Notes: generated from the sequence alone by a model not told the origin. A stretch of 30,000 nt of DNA from Chrysomallon squamiferum (GCA_012295275.1 CM022674.1:15747924-15777923); one strand, 5' to 3'; positions 10,733 through 21,419 are shown, numbered from the stretch's first letter. Program-made: numbers and translations.

Positions 10733-10969
10733 ATTGAAAGAACTTGGAAAATTCCTCAGAGAGACGTCGGACATTAATATATGGGAAACACTGTCACTGA
10801 GGCTGTTTTAAGGAACAGTAATGGTATGCCAGTATTGGTCAGGTGTGTGGGATGTTACCTGTGTGACTGGAGTGGAGGAGAGTTCAAGAAAGAAGAGAGA
10901 ATATCTGGCAAGAGAGAAAGACGTTTTGGCCAATTCTCTGCATTACAATTACGATACTATCATCTATAA
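10733..10969 (+). other. Unrecognised exon-like segment
   Basis: Less AT-rich than its flanks. It follows an acceptor-like 'ctctttgtttag' (ending at 10732). Two overlapping frames are open for more than 45 codons: one with an ATG at 10781 (62 codons, VLVRCVGCYLCDWSGG inside), and one reading CVTGVEESSRKKREYLARER. No family is recognised and no donor is evident. It may be a fragment of a lost gene or a transposon. Confidence 0.2.
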
Positions 10970-10982
10970 GGATCTACAATAA

Positions 10983-11086
10983 TTGTCTATCATGTACACT
11001 CCTCAAGAGACATTAAATATGCAATCGAGATCGTACTTGTATAGCTTTTGTGTTAGTATGCATAACGATGACGATGATGATGGTGA

Positions 11087-11130
<44 letters not shown>

Positions 11131-11981
11131 CTACTAGTAGTAGAAGTTCTGGTAAAAATGATTATAATAACACTGATGATAACGACGACGATGATGGTGA
11201 AGACGAAAAATAAGAAGAAATAAACAAGAAATATGAAAACAAAATGAGCAATATAAAACCAGCAGCAATATAACTGCACGAATAAATAAGTCTTCAGTAT
11301 TTTAATTTAATTATAAAGCTAAAATGCCAATTACAGAAATATTAAGCTGTGTGCTGTGACTATTAGCTGCATGTGACAATCTAAAAAAAATAAAATAAAC
11401 TAAATACAATATTTTCATTATTTTATAGTACGTATTCTTTGTGTATGTATAGGTAGTTTTGTGTATATGCGTCTGTTTGTCTCTATCCATCTACCTACCT
11501 ACCTATCTATCTGTGTGTCTGCCTGTCTATCTTCACGTATAAACTGTCTGTCTGTGCACACTATATGTTTGTACATATATATTATTTCATTACGTTATTG
11601 TCTCTTTCTCTTTCTGTATGTATATACTCAATTTAATTGTAACTATAGGTATGTATATATAAATGTATTGGTGTATTATTATTTGTATGATACCTACGTA
11701 ATTCAATCTCTCTCTTTCACTCCCTACACATTCATCAAAAGTGTAAGTTAAAATACTAATTTATTCTGACAATAAACTAAATATATTCAGTACACACACT
11801 TCACTGCTCATCTACATAAGGCGTAGTTGTGTAATCAGATACCGCAGATATGTTACAATGAAATCATGTCATGGAAAGTTGACAAAAGATGAAAAAGGTG
11901 AAATATTTATATATAATTATTGTAGGTTTTTAACACATAGTGTTGTCGTCGTCGTCGTTGTTGTTGTTTTTATTATTATTT

Positions 11982-11982
<1 letters not shown>
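10983..11982. other. Intergenic sequence with (AGT)n microsatellite
   Basis: An (AGT)n tract lies at about 11088-11130, within GAT-rich flanks. It gives poly-Ser or poly-Thr frames that are not genes. TCTG/TATC-like degenerate repeats follow at 11480-11560. Nothing else is recognised. Confidence 0.6.

Positions 11983-12040
<58 letters not shown>
11983..12040 (+). repeat. (ATT)n microsatellite
   Basis: About 19 trinucleotide units, flanked by GTC and GTT repeats (11944-11967, 12044-12058). Confidence 0.95.
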
Positions 12041-12250
12041 GATGTTGTTGTTGTTGTCTACTTTTAGCTCGATGATATTACCGATGACGATGGTGATGAT
12101 GATAATGATAACAATAAACTAATATAATATTCACCATCAACATACACATAATATGTATAACCATTCATTTAGAAAGAGATGCACACATATCCATCCATCC
12201 ATACATACATGCATGGAAACATACATACATACTGGGATACGTGAATACTC

Positions 12251-12430
12251 TTTTTTTTTTTTTTTTTTTTTTTTCGTCTCGATAGCGGAACGGTAACATC
12301 ATCCACCTTCCGAGTACGGGCGAATGGGTGTCATACGTTCAAGTTTCCTCAGCGGCATGTGACGGAGTTTGTGAGGTCGTGACCGGACTTTGTTTCCTGA
12401 GCCAGTGCGTAACTGAATATTGTCTATGTG
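12251..12430 (+). mobile_element. Probable tRNA-derived SINE preceded by poly-T
   Basis: Right after a run of 24 T (12251-12274) comes a GC-richer stretch with a perfect polymerase III A-box, TAGCGGAACGG at 12283-12293. A B-box-like CGTTCAAGTTTCC follows at 12336-12348, the spacing expected of a tRNA head. About 80 bp of non-tRNA body follow (to about 12430), after which the sequence becomes AT-rich. The B-box departs from consensus and a full cloverleaf is not convincing, so it reads as a SINE head rather than a tRNA gene. The 3' end is not certain. Confidence 0.5.
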
Positions 12431-12604
12431 CAGAGTCTAATCAGATGTACATAAGACAGAAAATATTCAAATTCTTAAATACCTACATGCATACATTCAC
12501 GTACTAACATAAATCATATGTAAATGCATGGACACATTTATAAATATATATTCTTTTCTAATTGAACACAGATGTTAACATTTCAAAGCTGAAGTTTTTG
12601 CAGA

Positions 12605-13135
12605 CAAAATATAAACAGAATAATAAAAACAACTTACGATGCACGGAAGATGGATGCAACAGGCCTGTTTCTTCGTTATGTATCTTAGCTCATTAGAAAA
12701 GTGAATTATAACATAAATAATATCAACACTAATAGCAACAGCAGTAGCACCAACAACAGTTGTAACAGAAATAAATAAATAATTCAGTTAGAAATTTGTA
12801 TCACTATGTTTCTTTTACTAAATTTATATATATTTATATATATATACATTGCATAATTAGTGCGCCACGTGTATTTTTCAACTGTACATTCATTTGCTAT
12901 AAAGAATCATCTCTAAATAAACAAACAAACCAAACCAAGTAAATAACAAGAACAGCAGCAACAACAACAGCTATAAAAGCAATAAATAAATAATTCAGAT
13001 ACATGTATGTGTGTATGTATGTATATATATATATATATATATATCTGATATATTTGACGCACCATGTCTATTTTTTAAAGTAGCATCTTTAAATAGACAG
13101 ATAAATAAACAAATACATAAATAAATAAATAAATT
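12605..13135 (+). repeat. Two-copy tandem repeat, unit about 200-230 bp
   Basis: Unit 1 (about 12705-12935) and unit 2 (about 12936-13135) share 'aacagcagtagcaccaacaacag'-type CAA/CAG stretches, 'aataaataaataattcag', a (TA)n patch, a 'gcgccacgtgtattttt' / 'acgcaccatgtctattttt' block, and 'catctctaaataaac' / 'catctttaaatagac'. The 5' part of unit 1 also matches 15735-15915. Confidence 0.7.
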
Positions 13136-13176
13136 AATTAATTAATATAACAGATGATATACAATTGTTTCTTGTT

Positions 13177-13320
13177 AGCATGCAAGCCGCAAATGCCATA
13201 GCCGGAAGTTGCGACTCGTTTGTCATGATTTGGAACCTGACGCGCACACACCGGAAGAATGCGTTGCAAAAACAAAGAATGGTTGTCAACAACAAATGAA
13301 AGTAGAAACTTCTAACAGAT
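13177..13320. other. CpG-richer patch of unknown nature
   Basis: Distinctly less AT-rich, with several CpGs and an acceptor-like 'tttcttgttag' ending at 13176. Three frames are open on the plus strand and others on the minus strand. No frame can be preferred and no family is recognised. Confidence 0.3.
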
Positions 13321-13462
13321 CAGGTGAACTGATTTTCTGATGATATTAGTAAGACAGGATACGTGTGTGTTTATTATGCTGGTTGATGATATTACAAGAA
13401 AATCATGGTAAGAATAATCTGAAATCATGTACGTGCACACATTATTATTATTATTATTTTAC

Positions 13463-13649
13463 GCCCTCTGAACAAGAAGGATCTGACCGCATGTGCTCTC
13501 TGTATATTGCATCTCTGATTGTCGAATATCATCTCATTATCGAACTCTCGGAAAACCTCGTCTTCAGAATCTCTCAAACTCTCTTCAAGAACTTCCTTCT
13601 CAGCTTGTCGGTTGCTGTCGCGACGGTGTAACAATAGCTCTGACGTCAT
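13463..13649 (-). CDS. Candidate first coding exon, unrecognised protein
   Basis: Reading down from ATG at 13649-13647 gives 62 codons before a donor-like 'gtaaaa' at 13462. The predicted peptide is hydrophilic and acidic, with EVLEESLRDSEDEVFREFDNEM in the middle. This is unlike the low-complexity frames around it, and the segment is rich in CpG. The start overlaps a perfect palindromic cAMP-response element (TGACGTCA, 13641-13648), and a half-perfect copy lies at 13658-13665. That arrangement fits a promoter-proximal first exon on the minus strand. No downstream exon was identified and no domain is recognised. It may be a fragment or chance open frame. Confidence 0.3.
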
Positions 13650-13665
13650 TTTTACTATGACGTCC
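13641..13665. promoter_or_regulatory. Pair of CRE-like sites
   Basis: TGACGTCA at 13641-13648 is a perfect CREB/ATF palindrome. TGACGTCC at 13658-13665 is a one-base variant. They sit at the edge of the candidate exon at 13463-13649 in otherwise AT-rich sequence. Function is inferred only. Confidence 0.35.
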
Positions 13666-13799
13666 CAAGCATAGGTGATATCTTTGTCCCAGGCTCTATT
13701 ATTTGTTGTTGTTTCTTTTCGTTAATTTTTTTGCTCACTTTATTATTCTTTTTTGTTTTTTTTTCTTATTTTTTTAGGCTTATATTTCCTTTCCTCATT

Positions 13800-14850
13800 A
13801 TTGTTTTATGTTATTATTTATTTATTTATATCCTTATTATTTTCTTAACGATTTTGTGTTTATTATATACCTTACATTTTCTGCAAAACAAATATATGAA
13901 TGAATAAATAAATAAATATGTCATTCCAGTGAATATTAATTATATCCTGACCTTAAGACGGAAACAAACAAGACCCATGGTAACTTCTCTGAGTTTTTCA
14001 AACCGATCATCTTTTTGTACCAAACTTTCAAATAGCTTTCGTCAAATGAACATGCTGAATAATGATAATTTAAATATATATATTATTAAAACAGATATTA
14101 TTTTATTTGAATGCCTGCAACGGACGATAGCGAAAAAGGAAAAATAGACCGTGCCCAACTGTTGCTAATAAGTTCATTATTTTCTGAGATTGTCTGGGTG
14201 ATACAATAGTACTACTACTACTATTAATAATAATAATGACAATAATAATAACATTAAACCTAGCCTGTAAGCCAAAAACTGACTTTTTAATGATTATTAC
14301 TGATATTGTGAAGATGGTCAATGTGGGTCCTTAACACAAAATATCTTTAAATAAGGCTTCCTGAAAAACAATACAGATAAAAATACCGATAATCTAATGC
14401 AAATAACTGACACCATATTGTATTACTTCAGAGTACATAATATACTTGCACATATTTAATTATAAATTACAAGTGTTCGGCAATAATTACTTAATGATCT
14501 CTTATTGAAACGAAAACTGCATTTCCCATTTGATAGAGTGCGATATAATTTTCAAAAAATAAGAACGAGAAAATTATGATAAATATAAAAATGAAAAATA
14601 GCCAAGTGGTGTGAAGTATTTTATTTAAACTCGGTAGTCATTTTATTAAAGATTAAAAGACAAATTTAATATAAAATATCCGATTTATAAGTTAATTTGT
14701 TTTATTAATCATAATGGTTGTTTTTATTGCTGTTATTATTGATATCATTATCGTCATCATCAACATCATCATTATTTGTTAATGATCTAACTAACAATAA
14801 TAAATTCCATTCGTTTAATTAAGAACGATAACTTTGTTCTTTAACAATAT
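13800..14850 (+). repeat. Dispersed duplication of about 1 kb, copy 1
   Basis: Aligns in the same orientation with 17910-18850. Shared landmarks are the (AATA)n block, 'cctgaccttaagacggaaac', 'tgcctgcaacgga.gatagc' (near 14110), 'cctagcctgtaagccaaaaa' (near 14258), 'gcaaataactga' (near 14399), and 'tctcttattgaa' (near 14499). Insertions and deletions and many substitutions separate the copies. No coding capacity is visible. Confidence 0.75.
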
Positions 14851-15208
14851 ATAACTATGACACCTACCTCTCTTATACCATACTTGAAGCCTTTCTTCGC
14901 TGTACGTTCGTAAAACGAGCCAAAGTTCAAAAGCTCGAAACCACCTGCTTAAACTTATTTCCCAGTGCTATAAATGAACATTTTATTAATCAATTAATTT
15001 ATCAAGAATATTTTAGAAATATTGTTTGTTTTATGGTTCTATTGACCTTACTGCCCTGTACAGATCATATAAAACAGTGAACGAATAACAAGCGTGGATG
15101 AAACAAAGAAGAAAGAAAGAAATCCACACGACTCTATAACATTTTAAAATTAATGAAAAGTCAGATATCTTCTTCTTTCTTAATAACTGATTTTATTGTT
15201 GTCATCAC

Positions 15209-15250
<42 letters not shown>

Positions 15251-15322
15251 AGGAAGTAAAAGTAAAAATAAATCTAGGACTACAAGTTACTTAATTTTGT
15301 GACTGGCAGTCAGCTTTTATAA

Positions 15323-15354
<32 letters not shown>

Positions 15355-15734
15355 ATAATAATAATAATATTATTATTATTATTGTTATTATTATTATTAC
15401 TAATAACAATAATAATAACAACAAGAACAACAGCAGCAACAACAACAACAATAACAACATCAATACAAATTTTAACCGTGATAAATATAATGTGATCTTA
15501 TAAAATATACTTAAATATACTTACGAACCATTTTTTTTTTTTTTTTTTACTATTCATTCATTAGTGATGCCTTACTGGATATTTTGTTGGGAGAAACAGC
15601 AGATTATTTTGTTAAGCTGAGAGCTCCTGCCAGAACCTAGTTTTATTTATTAATGTGTGGAGCAAAAGCTAAGCCATGTACACACTGATTAATAAAATAG
15701 CATGCCGTGTGTCAATATGTCTGACCTACATTTG
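14851..15734. other. Microsatellite-rich intergenic sequence
   Basis: Holds (ATT)n at about 15209-15250, (ACT)n/(AAT)n at about 15324-15420, a CAA/CAG stretch at 15420-15460 and poly-T at about 15532-15549. No gene is seen. Confidence 0.7.
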
Positions 15735-15915
15735 TTCAACTGATAACGATAACACGCCTGTTTCTTCCTTATCTTTCTTACCTCATTATATCAGTATTTC
15801 AGACAGAAAAGTGAACTATAACATAAATAATATCAACACTAATAACAACAACGGCAGCGCCAACAACAGCTATAACAGAAATAAATAAATAATTCAGTTA
15901 CAAATTTGTTTCATT
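15735..15915 (+). repeat. Dispersed copy of the 12.65-kb repeat
   Basis: Matches 12650-12800: 'gcctgtttcttc.ttat' near 15757, then 'aagtga.ctataacataaata', 'atcaacactaat', and 'aacagaaataaataaataat' to 'aaatttgt'. The 70-codon frame over it (15676-15888) is not a gene. Confidence 0.7.
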
Positions 15916-16599
15916 ATGATAAACTAATCTGATACATATATACAGATTTACATACATATACAAATACAGTTAACATATCAAACTGATGTGTGCTTCATTG
16001 ACAGTTTCAAACACATTTATATTTCTCAAATTTTTTTCTTTTAGAAAAATTGATGGTTGATACTTTAATTTTCTTTTTAATTAATGTTGTTTGATATTTT
16101 TCTTTATCTTATTGAGCAGTGTAACCTTTATTAATATTTTGTTCTCTGGGGCAGAGTTATCTTAACACACAGGTACACCGGAAACTTGCCCAGGGGTCAC
16201 ACTAACACAGGAGCCTAATGATAAATTATGTGTATCGTGACTTAAATCCAATAAATAAATACTATTAATTACTATAAAATGCATATTTAGCTTATATTTT
16301 ACAAAAAATAATGAATAATATTAACATTAATTGTATGATAACAAGTGAACAATGTGTAGGCATTGGTCTGTAATGCAGTTAAACTGGTCTTCTTTATTTT
16401 CTTGTTGATGGGACAGGTTTGTTTGCTTTTGTTCAACCAAAATCCAGTAATAACAAATTCTCTTTTATTTTACATTTCATGTGTACATTTCAATTTATAC
16501 TCAGAAATAGATGAGTTAACCTTTCAATTTATTGTAGATAGAGGTTGATGTTAAAGTGCAGCATAGATCAGTCGCGTAAATTTCAGAAGTGTGGTAGGT
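15916..16599. other. AT-rich intergenic sequence, no gene seen
   Basis: A slightly GC-richer patch at about 16145-16215 has no recognisable identity. The 61-codon frame at 16363-16548 is hydrophobic by composition only. Confidence 0.5.
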
Positions 16600-17010
16600 C
16601 TATAGCACAGAAGAAGGATTACATTGCAAAAGTGAATCAGTCAGTAGGATACATACAGAAAGGATTATACTACACGGGTTGTGGACAGTAGGATACACAA
16701 ATAATTGCATTACAAGTCTCTTTGGGTTAGCGGGATAAACAAATAATACATTACAGGGTGCATAAGTCAGTACGATATAGTAAGGATTAGGATGTAGTTG
16801 GATAAACAAACATTACATTACAGTAGTATATGTATCAGTAGGATACATACGGATAACATCACAATGGTGTACGGGTAAGCGGGATACAAACGGATAATAT
16901 TTCAATGGTGTATGGGTAAGCGGAATACACAAATGATTATATTAGAGTGGTCTATGTGTCAGTAGGATACACAAACAATTACATTACAGGGATGAAGATC
17001 ACAGCAGAAT
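16600..17010 (+). repeat. Degenerate minisatellite, unit about 41 bp
   Basis: The motif 'ggatac(a)' recurs at 16647, 16691, 16733, 16773, 16800, 16841, 16882, 16922 and 16965. Steps are mostly 40-44 bp (one of 27). Units read roughly 'attacattacag.gtgtatg.gtcagtaggatacacaaa'. Weaker relics continue towards 17220. Confidence 0.85.
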
Positions 17011-17654
17011 GCTCAAATGTATAGATCAGCTAAAATACATTAGGGAATGAGTCGCGTACGGTGTATACAAAATTGTGCTATAGGGGTATACGGGTAATTC
17101 TGGATTACATTTTAAGGTGCATTCATTATATAGCATTATAGTATAAGGATAATGTGTAATTATAGAAGATGAATGAATCATGTATAGTTATTCTTAATAG
17201 GGGTGTACTGATCATATAGAAATATCACATAGGTGCTATATATCCTGATACATGCTATTACGAGGCTGTAGGATCAATCCTTCTTAGAGTACCCTTTGCA
17301 TAATTTATCTTCTTCTCCATGGCATATCGGTGTATATACAATGTATACAGACACCCCACACACAGACACACACAATTATTGATGACTGAGGACTGCTGAT
17401 ACATTTAGACTCACTGACTATTCAGTTATTTTATATATTTAAATGTCAGTCACTATCTTATTTTCTCACACTTGCACACTGAAGAAATGGAGAAACAAGT
17501 ATCAGGATATGTTTATTTACAAATTTCTTTCCCTCTGTTACCTTTCCATCACAGAAATGATGACTTTTGACCGATATTTTTTATATAGTGTAGTCACATG
17601 CAAGCTATTTGTGGTCAAGTGAAATATTTTACTTTTATTACTTTTGTTATTATT
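17011..17654. other. Intergenic sequence, no gene seen
   Basis: Decayed remnants of the 41-bp array continue to about 17220. A short CA patch lies near 17355-17373. Nothing coding is recognised. Confidence 0.5.
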
Positions 17655-17870
17655 ATTGATTTGTTTATGATCTTCTACGATTGTATTAAATGAAATGTTG
17701 CTATAATTTTGTTGATATATTTTAGATAGCAAAATAGACATACAACTTGACTGATCAAAAAATAGACATAACAATAGAAAAACAAACAGATTAGAAATAA
17801 ATATAGATACAGACATACAGACAGAAATACAGATCACTGGTTGTATTGTTTTGGCTGCTATTATTATTTT
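17655..17870 (+). repeat. Interspersed repeat family, plus-strand copy
   Basis: Collinear with the reverse complement of 7542-7751. It runs through 'gatatattttagatagcaaa' (near 17719), 'aaacaaacagatta', and 'acagatcactggttgta', then ends in 'ttggctgctattattattt'. (AGT)n follows at about 17878-17902. Confidence 0.75.
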
Positions 17871-17909
17871 TAGTAGTATTAGTAGTAGTAGTAGTAGTAG
17901 TAACATATT

Positions 17910-18850
17910 TATTATTGTTTTGTTATTACTGGTAGTAGTAGTAAGTATTATCCTTACTATTTCATTAATGTTGTTGTTATTATTATATATGTTATATTTT
18001 CTTTCAGTAATAAATGAATAAATAAATAAATATATCAAGCTAGTGAATATAAATTATAATTTAATCCTGACCTTAAGACGGAAACAAACAATACCCACGG
18101 TAACTTCGTGTATTTTATAATGATAACATACACACGTATGATTAAGAGAGAGATTATATTATTAAATGTCTGCAACGGAAGATAGCAAAAAACAACAACA
18201 AAGTAATAATACAAAAATAAAAATAATGATAATAATGAAATGAAAAAATCATATAGCCATGTTAAGTAGCACATTTACAATAATGTTTTCTTTTTTCTGT
18301 TTTTTTTTGGGGGAACAGGGATGGATGAACTTAGCCTGTCAGCCAAACATGGATCTCTTGTGATTATTATTGATACAGTGACGATGATCAGTGGTGATAA
18401 AAATACAAATTAATAAATGCAAATAACTGAAAGTACCTTGTGTTACTTGTAAGTACATAATATATACCACATTTACTAAATCATATACATTCACCAATAA
18501 TTACGTAATACATCTCTTATTGAAGTGAAGCCTACATTTTCCAATTTTATATAGTACTATATAATTTTAAAAGGAAACAAAACAACAACAACAAATTTAG
18601 ACAGGAAAACCATTCAAGCGATATGGATTATTTTACTAAACTCTGTTCTGACTGTATTATAAATTTAGAGACAAAATTAATATAATGTATACCATTTAAA
18701 AGGTCATTTCTGGAATAAATCATAATTTTTCTTATTATTTTTATCATCTTAATTATTATTTCTTAACGTTCTTGCTACTAACAATTATAATCTCGATTCG
18801 TTTCATCAAGAAGGAGCAGTTTGCTATTTTACCGAAGACATCGTTATTTC
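17910..18850 (+). repeat. Dispersed duplication of about 1 kb, copy 2
   Basis: Same-orientation paralogue of 13800-14850. Landmarks include 'cctgaccttaagacggaaac' near 18068, 'tgtctgcaacggaagatagc' near 18167, 'cttagcctgtcagccaaaca' near 18331, and 'gcaaataactgaaagtacct' near 18418. The 166-codon frame on the opposite strand (17538-18038) is poly-Asn/Leu from simple repeats, not a gene. Confidence 0.75.
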
Positions 18851-19782
18851 GATGTGGCCGTATATCGATTTCAGCACGGGCATGAACAAAACTATTTACA
18901 TTTATGTGAGACCAGATACTGCTTATAATGATTATATTAGTAAACTTGTTAATATTCATGTTTATATACATACAATAAAGGAAAAATAAATTAAACAACA
19001 AAACAACAATAACCTTTGCGATTAGTATATACACAGTAGAGGAGACGAGAGTAGTTTCAGGTTAGGTTGACCTGGGACTAAAGGTCTCAAGTCCATCTGA
19101 AGATAAAACATGAGAACGTGACGCTTTTCTATTCTGCAAGGTTTAATAACTAAATAAAGATCATAAATCCAAATATTGAAGATATCTTATTCAGCGATTT
19201 TGATTCCTTTTATCTTCACTTTTTATTAGATTCGTTCAGAATTTATTTGTCGTTTGCTGTCCTTAAAACAAGCTCCCAGTACAATGAACAGAGACAAACG
19301 AACACACACACGGAATATACATCTTGTAATAAACAGGTCACGTCACAGGTAAGTTCAGATAACCCTCATACATTGTCAAGAGCTGACCTTTATCATTATC
19401 TCATTTCGTATTTATGCTGTCATTGTTCTATTCTTTGGGCTCATTCCAGTGAGTAGTCCGAATCTCAGTTCCGATTCGGAGCTGAGGTAATATCTAACAA
19501 GTAATGTACGTGTCCGTTTGAACTTGTCATGTCGGTCAGTTTTCTCAGTTTTTCTATTTACAGTAGAGTATACATAATTAGAGGTTTCACTTAAAAGCGG
19601 CCATGTTTTGTGGACGCTAGGAAAAGCAATCGATCGATCGTCTGCTCAGGTGCACATGCTGCGCATGCCTAGTAGCTACGATTCGTATCTGTTGCATTAT
19701 TCGCGATAATTCTACTTGCATCGTTTATATTCAGCGAAATTGGTTGTAGTTACTTCTTAATTTGGCACTTAATGCACTAAAG
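18851..19782. other. Intergenic sequence, partly less AT-rich
   Basis: 19580-19720 contains several CpGs and the palindromic run 'atcgatcgatcg' (about 19629-19640). No gene, RNA or repeat match within the window was recognised. Confidence 0.5.
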
Positions 19783-19838
19783 AAATAGAGATAGATACAG
19801 AGAGACAGGAAGACAGATCACTGGTTGTAATCCTTGGC

Positions 19839-19894
<56 letters not shown>
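19783..19894 (+). repeat. Interspersed repeat family, 3'-end copy with (TTA)n tail
   Basis: The end of the family ('gacagatcactggttgtaat' then 'ccttggctg') is followed directly by about 18 TTA units (19841-19894). This supports a retroposed element with a TTA-type tail and strong 5' truncation. Confidence 0.75.
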
Positions 19895-19896
<2 letters not shown>

Positions 19897-20530
19897 ATTG
19901 AAAACACAATTTTTGTTTATCAGTATCAATATCTTGACTAAGAAAACATTCCTGTAAACTGTAATTTTGTTTATTTATTTTCCTTTATTTCTCCAGGTAA
20001 AGTTTCACGTCGATTAAGCTAGTACTATTGTCTCACATCAACTGAGAAAGCTGTGGAATTCTCATTCCAGTTTCAGCTCAGAACAGAAGATGGAAGGAAG
20101 TCTCAGTGCAGTTTTTTTCAGTGAATAGTAATAGCCTCTCCATGGCGACCAGTTGATTCCAACACCAAATAAATTATTGGTTCCATTGAGGTACAGACCG
20201 TTCAGATTGGCCGAATGACAGCTATTGTACCAGCATTATAGGTAGTGTAGAATGACAGATAAATAGACATATAAATAGATAGATAGATAGATAGATAGAT
20301 ATTGTTTTTTCTACCTATACAAATACATTATTTTATCTACAGATACAAATATATTATCTATCGATTTACAGTTATTGATTATATATGAATTTTAATATAT
20401 TGTTAATAATTAGTCTATTATTAATAAATACATAATTAGTCTATTATTAATAAATGCATTATTTATCTCTATTTACCTGTTGTTATTTATCTGATATCAA
20501 TTGAAAAATAAAAGAAGGCGTTTAAATTAC

Positions 20531-20676
20531 CTGCATTTCCGCTGTATTTTTCAACTGATGAAACGATACTGAGAAATGTTTGCAGACAGCATTCTTCGTT
20601 TTTCCTTCAACATCTTCCAAGTCAGTTTTTAGATCGTAGTAACCCTGTCAGGTCAAACGATCTATGTTCTCAGTGC
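20531..20676 (-). pseudogene. Exon 4 remnant of the decayed FReD gene
   Basis: Starts after an acceptor 'ttaccag' and ends at 'gcag|gtaatt', as in the intact gene. It reads TENIDRLT, stop, QGYYDLKTDLEDVEG. The frame is lost after FSVS. Confidence 0.85.
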
Positions 20677-21017
20677 CTGGTAAGATAAATCAGATAGATA
20701 ATCGACAAATCCATCGTTCAGTGACTCAGCAAATATCCAGATATTTTATTATTTATTTATTTATATATGTATGTATGTATTTGTTTGATTTACTTATGTA
20801 TTTGTTTGTTTTATCCGGCTTCACAGATCTTACTATCTCTATTCATAATTACCTCCATTCATAATTCAGAAACACTTTCTGTAATAATAATAACAACAAC
20901 AACGATGATGATGTGCAAAAATATGCATGCATTATCCTATAAAATAAAAGTTATAAATGAATGCATATATAAATAAACAATTACACTTATAAACACACAT
21001 ACATATGGAAACAAATT

Positions 21018-21419
21018 TCACTTGTTTAAATTGTATTTGTGTACTAGATTTGATTTATATAAAAGAAAACAAATCAACCCTATCTTACCACAAGATACTG
21101 TTTCTGGCTCGCTAACAAGCGAAAGAAAATTCAGTGTTCCATTGTACAGAGAACAGATGCCGTTGCCGTTGTTATAGACGAAACCTCTACAGCCGACGTA
21201 GCTGAAACATTCACTGACGATGTAGTTGGAACATTCAGTGACGAAGTAAGGTTTACTGGGCACGTTCAATTCTTTTGAAGCATCAACTGCAGGTTTCTTA
21301 TCGTTGTACTCTGGTAACTTTCGAAAAGGCTTGCGAGTACTAAGCTCAGAATTGGTAAAAGAAACAACGATTATCAGAAATGGGAAAAGACAAAATGTCA
21401 TCCCGTGCATTTCTTTCAT
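21018..21419 (-). CDS. Exon 1 of the decayed copy: signal peptide plus PAN-like module
   Basis: The frame is open from ATG at 21419 (MKEMHGMTFCLF...) through a hydrophobic signal peptide ending near VSFTNS. Then come the shared ELSTRK.FRKLP.YNDKKPA linker and a Cys-rich module with VGCRGFVYNNGNGICSLYN. The donor 'gtaaga' lies at 21088-21083, the same place and phase as in the intact paralogue. If not spliced, the frame runs 23 codons into the intron and stops at 21018, for 133 residues. A 24-bp tandem duplication (21201-21224, 21225-21248) adds eight residues inside the Cys-rich module. Compared with the intact gene, three cysteines (58, 59 and 66) are replaced and one extra is gained. A small secreted module-only protein is possible but unproven. 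Confidence 0.55.
   Translation of the reverse strand: MKEMHGMTFCLFPFLIIVVSFTNSELSTRKPFRKLPEYNDKKPAVDASKELNVPSKPYFVTECSNYIVSECFSYVGCRGFVYNNGNGICSLYNGTLNFLSLVSEPETVSCGKIGLICFLLYKSNLVHKYNLNK

Larger units (their letters stand above)
20062..21419 (-). pseudogene. Fibrinogen-related secreted protein, decayed copy
   Basis: Paralogue of the intact gene at 23114-26164. Exon 1 (21089-21419) is intact. Exon 2 keeps its acceptor but only about 39 bp (about 20840-20878). An internal deletion has removed the DC motif, and the homology then ends. Exon 3 (FQRR...EFWLG) is absent. Exon 4 (20531-20676) keeps both splice sites, but Arg is replaced by TGA at 20650-20648 and a 19-bp net deletion shifts the frame. 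Exon 5 survives only from [12 protein letters not shown] to the end (about 20236-20062), its 5' half lost next to a (GATA)n run at about 20276-20301. Loss of a fibrinogen fold is certain. Whether a shorter product is still made is open. Confidence 0.9.

Noticed and set aside
10983-11279. Poly-Ser and poly-Thr frames
   Set aside because: Translations of the (AGT)n tract on the two strands.
11858-12122. Poly-Ile, poly-Val and poly-Leu frames
   Set aside because: Translations of (ATT)n and (GTT)n repeats.
12275-12352. A functional tRNA gene
   Set aside because: The A-box is good, but the B-box departs from consensus and the arms do not pair into a convincing cloverleaf.
13179-13297. A short frame with GSCDSFVMIWNL resembling one strand of a WD40 repeat
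   Set aside because: Only about a dozen residues fit. The repeat lacks its GH and neighbouring blades, and competing frames over the same bases are equally open.
17538-18038. A 166-codon minus-strand frame, among the longest in the window
   Set aside because: Poly-Asn and poly-Leu composition from simple repeats. It overlaps two non-coding repeat families.
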